Origin: an uncultured Bacteroidales bacterium | GTDB lineage: Bacteria; Bacteroidota; Bacteroidia; Bacteroidales; P3 | NCBI GenBank assembly: GCA_947165255.1 | Contig: CAMUZR010000015.1 | Span: forward strand, 1-64,000 | DNA length: 64,000 nucleotides | Direction of reading: 5' to 3' | Part shown: in pieces, positions 52,083 to 61,209 of the stretch | Numbering within the stretch: position 1 is the stretch's first letter | How the letters are laid out: every line of letters begins with the position of its first letter | Notes under the pieces: model-generated | Databases searched by the model: none | What the model was told of the DNA's origin: nothing | The model's input: the letters and a program-made list of their open reading frames with translations, nothing else | Made by a program: the position numbers and the translations under genes

Positions 52083-53270
52083 TTAGTTGGTGTTGAGTCG
52101 TTTGAAGTAGCGCCACCAGATGGCAGGAAGCTCGCCTTCCATGGCCAACTGGTAGTCGGCATAGGTGCAGGGGAGCATAAGTTGGTCGGAGTAGATTTCG
52201 CGGAGGTCATCTTTCTCGCAGGGTACTTTTATCCACCAGCGGTCGCTGAGTTTGCTTTTATAGAAGTGTATGTCCATGCCTTCTTTGGCTTGGACGAGGT
52301 AGTGTTTGCTACTTCGGGGATTGAGCATGGGATTGTCGTGCTTGCGGTTGTAGAAGCCTTCGATGAAATACCAAATGCCTTGTGCCAACATGTTGGCGGT
52401 TTGGGCGTTTCGGTCGAACGACGGGTTGTACTCGAAGATGCCAAGGCAGCTTGCCTTGTCGCTCATGCCAGAAAAGCGCATCATTTGGCAGTACTCCTCG
52501 CCGTAGAAACCATGGGGGGAGGGGAAGCCGTTGCCAGGGGCGTCGCTCTGTCGGATGGCACTGACGTCGAGCGAGATGAGGTCGGCATTGCGCAGTAGGG
52601 ATTCGGTGCGCTGCATGTCGTGACGGACTTCGCCCAAGCGGTAGGCGTCGAATTTGAGTTCGTCCATTAGTTTTACGTATGGTTGCCCTACAAAGTATGA
52701 CTGATAGCCTACGTTGGTGAGGAAGAAGAGGTAGTTGGGACTTTGCATGATGATGTTACGCAGCCACGACCGCGATGAGGTTTCATCGGTGTTTTCTAGG
52801 TCGAATCGTGGGTCGATGGTGGCGATGTTCATAATGCGTTTGAGGTTCTCGTAGCCCTTATATGCGGCAAAGGTTAGGTCTTGGCTGCCGCCCAGCAGGA
52901 TGAGAGTATTGCCTTTGTTGAGCACGGCGGACACCACTTCGGCCACGGCATAATATGTGTCTTCGGGTATTTGACCGATGATGATATTGCCGAGGTCTAC
53001 AATATTAGTGTCTTCGGTTGGAAGGGCCAGTTGGTAGAGGCAGCGCCGAATTTCGTTAGGAGCCTCGGCGCAGCCTGCATTGCTAATGGCCCCGCGGTCT
53101 TCCTCCACGCCCAACAGCACCAAACCTCTCTTGGGAATGGGAGGGAGGTTTGAGCCTGGGGTATAAACCTTGGTTTTGCTACCGAGAGTGACAGCATATT
53201 CGCTGGGGTAGAAACCGAGGTCGTCTGGGTTGATGGGAGAGAGATATTTCTTAATGCTGCTCATGGCCAT
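52083..53270 (-). CDS. Arginase-fold protein with missing metal ligands
   Basis: 395 aa, ureohydrolase family (annotated as formimidoylglutamase-type in many Bacteroidota). The three metal motifs are recognisable but changed: GGSQDL for GGDHS, IDPRFDLE for DAHFDLR, SLDVSAIRQSDAPG for SxDxDxxDPxxAPG. So three of six manganese ligands (two His, one Asp) are replaced. It may be an inactive or altered member. Its ATG overlaps the upstream stop by one base (TAATG), and it is coupled to the C69 gene. Confidence 0.8.
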   Translation of the reverse strand: MAMSSIKKYLSPINPDDLGFYPSEYAVTLGSKTKVYTPGSNLPPIPKRGLVLLGVEEDRGAISNAGCAEAPNEIRRCLYQLALPTEDTNIVDLGNIIIGQIPEDTYYAVAEVVSAVLNKGNTLILLGGSQDLTFAAYKGYENLKRIMNIATIDPRFDLENTDETSSRSWLRNIIMQSPNYLFFLTNVGYQSYFVGQPYVKLMDELKFDAYRLGEVRHDMQRTESLLRNADLISLDVSAIRQSDAPGNGFPSPHGFYGEEYCQMMRFSGMSDKASCLGIFEYNPSFDRNAQTANMLAQGIWYFIEGFYNRKHDNPMLNPRSSKHYLVQAKEGMDIHFYKSKLSDRWWIKVPCEKDDLREIYSDQLMLPCTYADYQLAMEGELPAIWWRYFKRLNTN

Positions 53271-55030
53271 TATCTCTCACGGATGATGTCGCCGTGGTCG
53301 TTGACAATCATCTTGTAGAACCATTTGGGGTATTCGGGCTGTGCAGGGAAGGCGGCGTTGCCGGTCTCGGTGCGCTCAAAGCGGCCGTCTTTCTCTTTCT
53401 TGATGTTGCCATCGATGTATTTGACCAGTAGGTAGCGGTCGAGCTGGTTCCATTCCTTCATCATGCGGTCGGCCATGCGGTTGGAAAAGTCGTTGAGCTG
53501 ATGGGTAAGGGCTTCGTCATTGTCGGCGGATTTCTTGGCTTTTTCGTCAAGGCGGGCCACTTCCATAATGTAGTTTCTCTCTAAACGGTTCTGTACGCGT
53601 TGGAGGTCGACAATCATGTCGCAATAGCGGCTGTAGACAAAGTTAGTCACCCGGTTAAAGAGCCAGAATGCAGAGGTTTCACTATAGGTGAGCATGTCGC
53701 CGTTGCCTTCGCGGAAGCATTCGGGAATCTTGGTGATGCCGCAATACATTGGGCAGTAGACGGTGCTGTAGGTGTCGTCGACTCCAAACCAGAGGATGCC
53801 GCCAATTTTATTGGGCAGCCAGCTGCGGCACTGGGCTACGAAACTGAAGCCGGTTTGCTGGGTTGAGGTGGCACGCTCGTGGACATATTTCTGTCCGTTT
53901 ACCTCAAAGCCCATAGGACGCCAGCGGTAGGGGCAGGCGAAAGGACCGGCGCCCATATCTTTGGACATGTCCATGGCGGTGCCCTCGTAGTGGTCGCGCA
54001 TGAGGTTCATAACTTCGTGTAGTTCCAGCTTGTGGTCGGGGAGAATCCACAGGGGCAAGCGCTCGGCTTTGGCATCGCCCATGGCGTATTTCTCATACTT
54101 GCGCATGCTGCGGTTGACACGGTTGAACATGGCGTAGACGCGGGCATCGCAGCCGCGGATGCCGCTGAAGGTAAGAGGGGCGTAGGTGTCGCAGAAACTG
54201 AAGTCGGCGTCCTTGCCGTCGAACCAGCCGCAGGCACGGGCGTAGGTGACTACGTCGGCCGCATAGACGCATTCCACCTCGGGTTCATAGAGGTAGTCAA
54301 TATGGTTGCTGCTGATAGTGGTATGGAGGCCTTTACCCTTGGCTTTCTTGAATTTGCCTACTTCCTGTGGGAACTGGGTAATGCGGGCCTGATTGGCATG
54401 GCCGCTCACGTAGCCGTCGGGGATGCGGCGGGCGACCCACACGGCACCGTCGGTGTATTTATATTTGAGTTTCTTTGCCACGTCGGCCTTGACGGGTGCG
54501 CCACGCTTGCCGATGAGTTCGAGAATCCACACCTCGTTTGGGTCGCAGATGGAGAAGCTCTCGCCCTCGCTGCAGTAGCCGTAGTCGGCCACCATCTTGG
54601 TCATCCAGTAGATGGCCTCGCGGGCATTCTTGGCGCGCTGGAGGGTGACATAGATGAGCGAGCCGTAATCGATGCCCTTCACCTCGTCCTTCCAGCACTC
54701 CTCGCGGCCACCGTAGGTGGTCTCGCCAATGGCCAGCTGGTGCTCGTTCATGTTGCCCACCACGCTGTAGGTGTGGGCCACCTGGGGAATTTCAAACAGT
54801 TTGCGGCCGCTGTCCCAGTCCACCAGCATAAACATGGTGCCTTCGGGATAGTCGGCAGCCTTGCGGTAGTAGAGCTCGCCGTAGAGGGTGTGGCTGTCGG
54901 CAGCATAGGTAATCATGGTACTCCCGTCGCGGGTAGCGCCTTTGGTGAAAAGAAAGTTGGTGCAGGCCGTGGCCTCATAACCCACAGCTAACAGCACCGC
55001 CATTAGTGTTAATGATAGTGTCTTTTTCAT
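53270..55030 (-). CDS. C69-family dipeptidase
   Basis: 586 aa from ATG 55030; longer starts lack a clean signal peptide. The signal (MKKTLSLTLMAVLLAVGYEA) should be cleaved before C21 of ATACTNFLFTKG, exposing the N-terminal nucleophile Cys typical of family C69. Exported dipeptidase, likely in peptide nutrition. It is upstream of, and translationally coupled to, the arginase-fold gene. Confidence 0.9.
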   Translation of the reverse strand: MKKTLSLTLMAVLLAVGYEATACTNFLFTKGATRDGSTMITYAADSHTLYGELYYRKAADYPEGTMFMLVDWDSGRKLFEIPQVAHTYSVVGNMNEHQLAIGETTYGGREECWKDEVKGIDYGSLIYVTLQRAKNAREAIYWMTKMVADYGYCSEGESFSICDPNEVWILELIGKRGAPVKADVAKKLKYKYTDGAVWVARRIPDGYVSGHANQARITQFPQEVGKFKKAKGKGLHTTISSNHIDYLYEPEVECVYAADVVTYARACGWFDGKDADFSFCDTYAPLTFSGIRGCDARVYAMFNRVNRSMRKYEKYAMGDAKAERLPLWILPDHKLELHEVMNLMRDHYEGTAMDMSKDMGAGPFACPYRWRPMGFEVNGQKYVHERATSTQQTGFSFVAQCRSWLPNKIGGILWFGVDDTYSTVYCPMYCGITKIPECFREGNGDMLTYSETSAFWLFNRVTNFVYSRYCDMIVDLQRVQNRLERNYIMEVARLDEKAKKSADNDEALTHQLNDFSNRMADRMMKEWNQLDRYLLVKYIDGNIKKEKDGRFERTETGNAAFPAQPEYPKWFYKMIVNDHGDIIRER

Positions 55031-55081
55031 GATGTAATTATTTGTGTTTATTATTATTCTCATTCTCAAACCTGTGCTCAC

Positions 55082-55584
55082 AACTTGCCGCTGTGCGTGG
55101 CGGGTTTTAGAATTGCAAATTTACATAATAATTTTGGATTAAAACATAGCTGGGTAAAAAATATTTTACTACGCAGTCAAAGTCAGGCCTAAAGAAAGCC
55201 GTACTATCGGGTTTTATATGCAAATGGGCTTGGTGTCCCAGCGATTTATTATCTAATTTTTAATGCAGTACGCCATGAAGACATACGGCATTGTCTTGAA
55301 CGGTAATAGCTTGACATTCTTTTGCGCAGAAAAAATGTCAAGCTATTACCATTCAGGATTTTTCAATATGGGGGACGCGACCATAGTGGCTCATCCTTAG
55401 AACTACCCCTTATAAAGAACGCTCCTCCTTCGGCCATCGAAGGGGGAGCGTGGTAAATGGGTTTGAATTGACAATTCCGAGTCTTACGGCTGCAACACGA
55501 CGGCAGGTAGGTCATCTCCTCCGGTTGGTTGCTGCCAGCCTGGGGAGGCTGCCACTGCCATGTCAGTAGATGGCTAATCGTCAA
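55082..55584. other. Hairpin-rich intergenic region
   Basis: About 500 bp with no believable gene. A 17-bp perfect hairpin lies at 55297-55355 (listed separately). Another, ACGCTCC-CCTTCG with its near-perfect complement, lies near 55408-55440 (CGCTCC...GGAGCG). Probably a non-coding regulatory or repeat region at the end of the threonine dehydrogenase gene. Confidence 0.4.
55297..55355. repeat. 17-bp perfect inverted repeat
   Basis: GGTAATAGCTTGACATT (55302-55318) and its exact complement (55334-55350), with TGAA/TTCA extending the stem and a 15-nt loop. A T-run follows on the plus side. It may be a terminator or a small repeat element. Confidence 0.6.
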
Positions 55585-56532
55585 TTACAGCAGTTTCTTC
55601 TTGAGGTTGTCAATCATGTCGACGGTCATCTTCTCCAAGTCGTACTGAGGATTCCAGCCCCATTCGTTGCGGGCGCAGCTGTCGTCCATCTTGTCGGGCC
55701 AGCTGTCGGCAATGGCCTGCTTAATGGGTTCGGGCTCGTAGACCATCTCGAAATTGGGGTAGTGTTTCTTAATTTCGTTGTAGATGATTTCGGGGTCGAA
55801 ACTCATGGAGGTGACGTTGAAGCTGTTGCGGTGAACCAGTTTGCTGGGGTCGGCTTCCATAATGTCAATCATGGCTTTCTGGGCATCGGGCATGTACATC
55901 ATGTCCATGTAGGTGCCTTTCTTTAGCGGGCAGACGAATTTCTCGCCCTTGACGGCTGCGTAATAAATCTCCACAGCGTAGTCGGTGGTGCCGCCGCCGG
56001 GGAGGGTCAGGTGGCTGATAAGGCCTGGGAAGCGAACCGAGCGGGTGTCCACACCGAAACGGGTGAAGTAATAATCGCTCAGCAGTTCGCCGGTCACCTT
56101 GGTGACGCCATAGATGGTGTTGGGGCGCTGGATGGTGTCCTGGGGGGTGTTCACGTGGGGAGTGCTGGGACCGAAGGCACCAATGCTGCTGGGGGTGAAG
56201 ACGGCGCAGCCAAACAGGCGGGCCACTTCAAGGCAGTTGACCAGCGAGCCAATGCCGACATTCCAACCCAGCATGGGGTTCAGCTCGGCGGTGGCGCTCA
56301 GGATGGCAGCTAGGTTATAGATGGTGTCGATGTTGTATTTCTTCACGGCAGCGGCAATCTGCATAACCTGTGTGGAATCAATGCGTTCGATAGGTCCGCG
56401 CTCGTAGTCGCCGCCTTTCAGGGGTCGAAGGTCGCTGCACACTACATTATTGTCACCATAAATGTCTCTCAGATTGCGCGTCAGCTCTGAACCTATCTGT
56501 CCGCCGGCACCAACTATTAGAATTCTTTTCAT
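55585..56532 (-). CDS. L-threonine 3-dehydrogenase, SDR type
   Basis: 315 aa extended short-chain dehydrogenase. Rossmann start VGAGGQIG at residues 7-14 and catalytic YGVTK near 142-146. Specific runs such as PSSIGAFGPSTP and PGGGTTDYAVEIYYAA match the Bacteroidota-type NAD-dependent threonine dehydrogenases, which yield 2-amino-3-oxobutyrate. The enzyme for the next step, Kbl, is encoded at 59230-60414 on the same strand. Confidence 0.88.
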   Translation of the reverse strand: MKRILIVGAGGQIGSELTRNLRDIYGDNNVVCSDLRPLKGGDYERGPIERIDSTQVMQIAAAVKKYNIDTIYNLAAILSATAELNPMLGWNVGIGSLVNCLEVARLFGCAVFTPSSIGAFGPSTPHVNTPQDTIQRPNTIYGVTKVTGELLSDYYFTRFGVDTRSVRFPGLISHLTLPGGGTTDYAVEIYYAAVKGEKFVCPLKKGTYMDMMYMPDAQKAMIDIMEADPSKLVHRNSFNVTSMSFDPEIIYNEIKKHYPNFEMVYEPEPIKQAIADSWPDKMDDSCARNEWGWNPQYDLEKMTVDMIDNLKKKLL

Positions 56533-56701
56533 TGCTAATTATATTTTATAAACTATTAATAAAACTCCTTTTTTAGATAATAAACAAAAGTTCAGATTAT
56601 TGTGCATATTCTGCCTCATAATTTGAACAAGCAAATATACAAAAATATTCTGAAATGGCGTAACCATAGAGCGACAAAAATGCAAATCACATTTTTTTTC
56701 G

Positions 56702-56709
56702 TAATTTTG
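56702..56709 (+). promoter_or_regulatory. -7 box of DUF2156 gene
   Basis: TAATTTTG followed by C, 25 bp before ATG 56735. Confidence 0.55.
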
Positions 56710-56734
56710 CCATCCTTAATTCAGAAAGAGAATA

Positions 56735-57664
56735 ATGCACAACGATTGTAATACCAATATATTAGAATTCCACCCCCTGACACTTGCCGATCGCGATTTG
56801 GTTCGCGACGTCACCCTTGCCGCCGGTCGCCGAAACTGCAACTATACCTTTGCTAACCTCATCGGGTGGCAGTTCTGGTTCCATACCGAGGTCTGCATTT
56901 GCCAGCAGTCGGTCGTTTTCCGCTTCAATATCGAAGGGCGACGGGCTTATATGCTCTGCTCCGCCTCCCTGCCCACGCTCCCCCTTTTGGAGCTACTATG
57001 TGCCGATGCAGCTGCCGTCGGGGCCGACATCCTCATCACGGGGCTGGAGGACGAGGCGGCCGCCCACCTCAAGACTCTCCTGCCCGCTTATGCCACCGTG
57101 GAACCTCGGCGGGAGCAGTACGATTACATCTACCTGCGGCAGGAACTCGCCGAGATGAAGGGCAAAAACCTCAAAGCTAAGCGCAACCATGTCAACAAGT
57201 TTCTCCTCGAGCACCCTGAGTTTGAGTACCGCGAGCTTTCGCCTGTCCTTTTTGACGAGTGCCGTCAACTATCCATGCTTTGGCGTAACGAAGTCCACCA
57301 GGACATACCTTTTTACAACGAAACTGTGCGGGCCGAGCAGAAGAGCATGGAGCGTGTGCTGGCCCACTGGGAGGAGCTGGACATGCGGGGAGGGTGCATC
57401 TATGACGGGGGCCGGATGATTGCCTTCACCTATGGGTCTGCGGTCACTCACGACACCTTCGACGTTATGGTGGAGAAGGCCGACCGCACCGTCGACGGTG
57501 CTTTCAACATCATCAACCAGCAGTTTGCCGCCCATCTGCCCGAGCAATATGTCTATCTCAACCGCGAGGAGGATATGGGACTGGAGGGGCTGCGCAAGTC
57601 CAAACTCTCTTATCATCCCCATATATTGCTCAGCTACAACAACGTACTTATACAGTGCCGATGA
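56735..57664 (+). CDS. DUF2156 (LPG synthase C-terminal-like) protein
   Basis: 309 aa, soluble, double GNAT-like fold. Motifs EFHPLTLADRDLVRDV, NYTFANLIGW and the Lys/Arg-rich MKGKNLKAKRNHVNKF near 140 match DUF2156 proteins related to aminoacyl-phosphatidylglycerol synthases without the membrane part. Substrate unknown. It overlaps the GNAT-like gene by 4 bp. Confidence 0.85.
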   Translation: MHNDCNTNILEFHPLTLADRDLVRDVTLAAGRRNCNYTFANLIGWQFWFHTEVCICQQSVVFRFNIEGRRAYMLCSASLPTLPLLELLCADAAAVGADILITGLEDEAAAHLKTLLPAYATVEPRREQYDYIYLRQELAEMKGKNLKAKRNHVNKFLLEHPEFEYRELSPVLFDECRQLSMLWRNEVHQDIPFYNETVRAEQKSMERVLAHWEELDMRGGCIYDGGRMIAFTYGSAVTHDTFDVMVEKADRTVDGAFNIINQQFAAHLPEQYVYLNREEDMGLEGLRKSKLSYHPHILLSYNNVLIQCR

Positions 57665-58173
57665 ACTACCGTTTGCAACGAATGACCTCTGCCGACGCGC
57701 CTCTCACGGTGCAATGGATGGTCCGTCAATATGGTTTCTCCCCCGCTGAGGTGGAGGACTGGGTGGCGAACCTGCATTTCAACTGGCCCATGAGTGTCAA
57801 GGCCGTCGATGCCGAGGGCGAGCCCATCGGGCTCCTCAATATGAGCGACTACCGCATAGAGGAGGAAACGCAACTGATTGTGTCCGAGCAGCCTCAGCTA
57901 TTGGCTCGTCTCAATGCCCTCAGGTACATAGCCGTCTTCTCCTTCATCGTGGCCGATCCCTATCGCGGCACCCGCCTCAACTACGATATGCTAATAAACC
58001 TCAAGCCCGACCTTCAAGCTTACGATTTTGTCTTCATCCCCGTCATGCACCACCTCAAGACCCACACCTATTGGCAACGCTGGGGTGCCGTCGAGTTCTA
58101 CCGCGACCCCATGTCAGTCTACTACCTGCTCCCCCTCAGCCCAGTTGGCAAACAGGTAGCGCAGACACTCTGA
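57661..58173 (+). CDS. GNAT-like acyltransferase
   Basis: 170 aa from ATG 57661, overlapping the DUF2156 stop (ATGA). The order of strands and the segment FIVADPYRGTRLNYDMLINL resemble a GNAT acetyl-CoA site, in which RGTRLN replaces the usual Arg/Gly loop. The coupled pair probably acts together. Confidence 0.7.
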   Translation: MNYRLQRMTSADAPLTVQWMVRQYGFSPAEVEDWVANLHFNWPMSVKAVDAEGEPIGLLNMSDYRIEEETQLIVSEQPQLLARLNALRYIAVFSFIVADPYRGTRLNYDMLINLKPDLQAYDFVFIPVMHHLKTHTYWQRWGAVEFYRDPMSVYYLLPLSPVGKQVAQTL

Positions 58174-58192
58174 GGCATGGTTTACTGTATGT

Positions 58193-58310
58193 ATGCGTGA
58201 GTTTGGGATAATTTGTCAGACTCCTTTCCATAGGCGAGCCTTACCAATACACCTTACTTTTGAGAGAGGCTGCGCATTTCTGCAATTATAATATCCCGCA
58301 CTCACGCATT
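58193..58310. repeat. Small inverted-repeat element
   Basis: ATGCGTGAGT at 58193-58202 pairs with ACTCACGCAT ending near 58309, and GGGATA/ATATCCC lies just inside both ends. About 117 bp, no ORF. It shares TTTGGGATAATT with the right end of the element at 41157-41375. Confidence 0.5.
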
Positions 58311-58340
58311 TTTATTCTGTCCGGAGAAGGCGGGAGAGAA

Positions 58341-58374
58341 AAAGCGAAGCCCTCGGCTGGGGTCGGAGGGCTTC
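58341..58374 (-). terminator. Terminator of hdeD-like gene
   Basis: GAAGCCCTC/GAGGGCTTC perfect stem followed on the minus strand by GCTTTTTC, 24 bp past the stop. Confidence 0.8.
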
Positions 58375-58397
58375 GGTAGGTTTGTAGGGGAGGGTGG

Positions 58398-58982
58398 CTA
58401 CTGGTTGATGTTGTCGATGGGGCGGGCGGTGGCGCTTTCTTTAAGGTCGCGTAGGCGGTTTTCGATGCGCTTGAGGCCGAAGAAGGCGACGATGCGGACG
58501 ATGCCGTTTGCCAGAATGCCCAAGCCCAGCAGTATGCCGAGGAAGGCTCCGGTGGTTTCGGGTTTGCGCAGAGCCAGGAAGCCCAGTAGTATGCTGCACA
58601 CGCCCAGCAGGGTCATGAGCCACCAGCGGTTATAGCCGCCCTTCTTATAATCGATGGAAAGGACTGCCAGTGAAATGCCTTCGAACATCACCCACATAGC
58701 AAAGACGGCTATCAGTGCCACTTCGGAGGCCAGAATGTTGGTGCCCAGCATCAGGCCGACGATGATTTGGAAGACAGCCAGCAGGGTGGTGGAACCCGCA
58801 TTGGGCAGGAATGCCTGTGCGCGGAGGCCGAAGATAAGCGACGACACTCCCGACAAGAGGATGAGCAGCCCCATCAGCCAGGCGGCAGAGGCAAAGCCGG
58901 CCCCGGGGTTGAAAATGCAGACCACGCCGAGCACGATGAGCAGCACGGCGGTGATGATAAGGTAAACGTTAATTCTCTTCAT
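58398..58982 (-). CDS. HdeD/DUF308 membrane protein
   Basis: 194 aa with six helices arranged as pairs, the DUF308 pattern (ITAVLLIVLGVVCIFNPGAG, LMTLLGVCSILLGFLALRKP). HdeD-like proteins are tied to acid stress in E. coli; the role here is unknown. Monocistronic, ending in a terminator. Confidence 0.88.
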   Translation of the reverse strand: MKRINVYLIITAVLLIVLGVVCIFNPGAGFASAAWLMGLLILLSGVSSLIFGLRAQAFLPNAGSTTLLAVFQIIVGLMLGTNILASEVALIAVFAMWVMFEGISLAVLSIDYKKGGYNRWWLMTLLGVCSILLGFLALRKPETTGAFLGILLGLGILANGIVRIVAFFGLKRIENRLRDLKESATARPIDNINQ

Positions 58983-59164
58983 GGCGATGTTATGCTTTAC
59001 ATTTTTCCGCCATTGCCCGAACCTATAAAACCATCTTTTCGAGATGTGGCTGGCTCCCGTCTACCCATGCAGACTGCGATTCTTTGGGTTGTCGTGCCTG
59101 GGGCCATCGGGACCACACCTTTCCGTGGCTAGTCGGGCTCAAGCGAAAGTCATTTTCAATTTCT
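58983..59164. other. Intergenic before hdeD-like gene
   Basis: No gene or clear promoter seen between the HdeD start and the kbl terminator. Confidence 0.35.
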
Positions 59165-59202
59165 TAAAAAAGAAGGGTGTGGGCCGAAGCCCTGCACCCT
59201 TC
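59165..59202 (-). terminator. kbl terminator
   Basis: On the minus strand GAAGGGTG/CACCCTTC pairs around a 15-nt loop and is followed by six T. Confidence 0.75.
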
Positions 59203-59229
59203 GCGAAAAAACATTGCGATTTGCCTTTA

Positions 59230-60414
59230 TTATTTGCCTTCGATTTCCTTACGGACTTTCTTAAAGGCCTCGATGCACTTGTCGAGGTGCTCGTGCTCGT
59301 GTGCGGCGCTGATCTGGACGCGGATGCGGGCCTGTCCCTTGGGCACCACGGGATAGTAGAATCCGGTGACGAAGATGCCTTCCTCCTGCATCTTGGCGGC
59401 GTACTGCTGGCTCTTGGCGGCGTCGTAAATCATCACGGCGCAGATGGCGCTCTCGCTGGGTTTGCAGTCGAAGCCCTCTTCCTTCATGCGGCGCAGGAAG
59501 TAGTCGGTGTTTGCGTGCAGTTTGTCCTGCAGTTCGTTGGTCTCGCTCATCATCTCGAACATGCGGATGCCGGCGGCCACCAGGCCGGGGGCCATGCTGT
59601 TAGAGAAGAGATAGGGACGGCTGCGCTGGCGGAGCATGTCGATAATCTCCTTGCGGCCAGTGGTGAAACCACCCATAGCGCCACCGAAGGCCTTGCCGAG
59701 GGTGCCGGTGAGGATTTCAATCTTGCCGCGCAGGTTGTAGCGCTCGGTCACGCCGCGGCCGGTCTTGCCAACCACGCCGGCGCTGTGGCTCTCGTCCACC
59801 ATCACCATGGCGTCGTATTTCTGTGCCAGTTCGTAAATCTTGTCCAGCGGGCAAACATTGCCGTCCATAGAGAAGACGCCGTCGGTCACGATGATGCGGA
59901 AACGGTTCTTCTGGGCAGCCTTCAGCTGCTCCTCAAGGTCGGCCATGTCGGCGTTGGCGTAGCGATAGCGCTGGGCCTTGCACAGGCGCACACCGTCAAT
60001 AATAGAGGCGTGGTTGAGGGCGTCGCTGATAATGGCGTCCTGGTCGGTCAGCAGGGGTTCGAAAACACCGCCGTTGGCATCGAAGCAGGCAGCGTAGAGG
60101 ATGGTGTCCTCGGTGCCGAAGAATTCGGAAATCTTCTGCTCCAGTTTCTTGTGCAGGTCCTGGCAGCCGCAGATGAAGCGGACCGAAGCCATGCCGTAGC
60201 CGCGGGCGTCCATGCCCTCTTTGGCGGCCTTGATAAGTTCGGGATTGTCGGCCAGGCCGAGGTAGTTGTTAGCGCAGAAGTTCAGGCACTTCTTGCCCTT
60301 CACCATGATTTCGGCTCCCTGGGGGCTCTCGATGATACGTTCGTGTTTATACAGGCCGGCAGCTTCTATGTCAGCCAGTTCTTTCTGTAGGTGTTCTTGA
60401 AACTTAGTGTACAT
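59230..60414 (-). CDS. kbl: Glycine C-acetyltransferase (2-amino-3-ketobutyrate CoA ligase)
   Basis: 394 aa PLP enzyme splitting 2-amino-3-oxobutyrate with CoA into glycine and acetyl-CoA, after threonine dehydrogenase (gene at 55585). VDESHSAGVVGKTGRGVTE near 204-222 and the PLP-lysine segment TLGKAFGGAMGG near 238 are clear. Full length. It lies 20 bp after a HEPN gene in the same direction. Confidence 0.96.
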   Translation of the reverse strand: MYTKFQEHLQKELADIEAAGLYKHERIIESPQGAEIMVKGKKCLNFCANNYLGLADNPELIKAAKEGMDARGYGMASVRFICGCQDLHKKLEQKISEFFGTEDTILYAACFDANGGVFEPLLTDQDAIISDALNHASIIDGVRLCKAQRYRYANADMADLEEQLKAAQKNRFRIIVTDGVFSMDGNVCPLDKIYELAQKYDAMVMVDESHSAGVVGKTGRGVTERYNLRGKIEILTGTLGKAFGGAMGGFTTGRKEIIDMLRQRSRPYLFSNSMAPGLVAAGIRMFEMMSETNELQDKLHANTDYFLRRMKEEGFDCKPSESAICAVMIYDAAKSQQYAAKMQEEGIFVTGFYYPVVPKGQARIRVQISAAHEHEHLDKCIEAFKKVRKEIEGK

Positions 60415-60434
60415 AATTACGATGTTTTATGTGT

Positions 60435-60845
60435 TTATTGTTGATTCTGTGGCAAGACCATCTTTGCGATGGTGTTGATTAATTCTCTCGCTGGTTCGGG
60501 TTCTTTTTTGAACTCGTCGGGAGATGTGTTATAGAAGCAATTATAGTCGCTTTCTTCCCTCATTAGTTCTAATCGGCGATAGAGTTTCCCAAGATTTGGC
60601 GAAATTCTATCGGTTTGGATATAGTGTTGGTTAAGCATTATGCCGGCCCCTTTGTGTGATTTAATTCTGATTCCGTCAGGTATAAGTAAAGCACTTACGG
60701 CGTGGAATACAGCGTAGTAAAGGCGGTTGGCTGCGGCATTCCAAAATCCTTTTTCAATTAGAAAATCAACCTCCTCTTGGGTTGAGAAAGCCTTTGCAAT
60801 TTCCAAACGGACAACGGTGTCTCTTTTTTCCTCCTCCAAACTCAT
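60435..60845 (-). CDS. HEPN-domain protein (UPF0332, toxin of HEPN/MNT pair)
   Basis: 136 aa helical HEPN protein. NRLYYAVFHAVSALL near 41-55 and RIKSHKG near 61-67 give the R/H ribonuclease motif region. It overlaps the nucleotidyltransferase gene by 4 bp. In such pairs HEPN is an RNase toxin, and the MNT protein AMPylates it as antitoxin. Confidence 0.85.
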   Translation of the reverse strand: MSLEEEKRDTVVRLEIAKAFSTQEEVDFLIEKGFWNAAANRLYYAVFHAVSALLIPDGIRIKSHKGAGIMLNQHYIQTDRISPNLGKLYRRLELMREESDYNCFYNTSPDEFKKEPEPARELINTIAKMVLPQNQQ

Positions 60846-61159
60846 TGTAATATTAATTTCTCTTCCTCAACGTTGTCATGGAATGGAACAAAGCTCCACG
60901 TATCCCAGTCTTTTCTTGGGTATATATGGGGGTTGATTTCCGCACCGATGCTCCAGCCCATTCTGCAAAGCGGGAATGCGACGGTGTCCCAGTCATTGGA
61001 CGTAATTTTGTTTTTATCCAGCAAGATAAGCAGGTCATAGTCGCTGCCGGGGTGTGCGTCGCCGCGGGCACGCGAACCATAGAGCCACAGCGAACTGCCT
61101 TCGGGCAGGATTTCTGCGGCCACCTCTTTTATTCGTTTTATGACTTCGGATTGTTCCAT
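60842..61159 (-). CDS. MNT-type nucleotidyltransferase (antitoxin)
   Basis: 105 aa. The minimal nucleotidyltransferase motif YGSRARGDAHPGSDYDLLIL lies at residues 27-46 with both metal Asp (SDYD). Upstream and co-oriented with the HEPN gene. Confidence 0.87.
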   Translation of the reverse strand: MEQSEVIKRIKEVAAEILPEGSSLWLYGSRARGDAHPGSDYDLLILLDKNKITSNDWDTVAFPLCRMGWSIGAEINPHIYPRKDWDTWSFVPFHDNVEEEKLILQ

Positions 61160-61209
61160 AAATCACATTGCAAAAATACGAATAATAATTGACATGGAAA
61201 AAAAAAGTT

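Noticed and set aside
55363..55584. 73-codon ORF on the minus strand
   Set aside because: Lies in hairpin-rich DNA; translation has no coding character.
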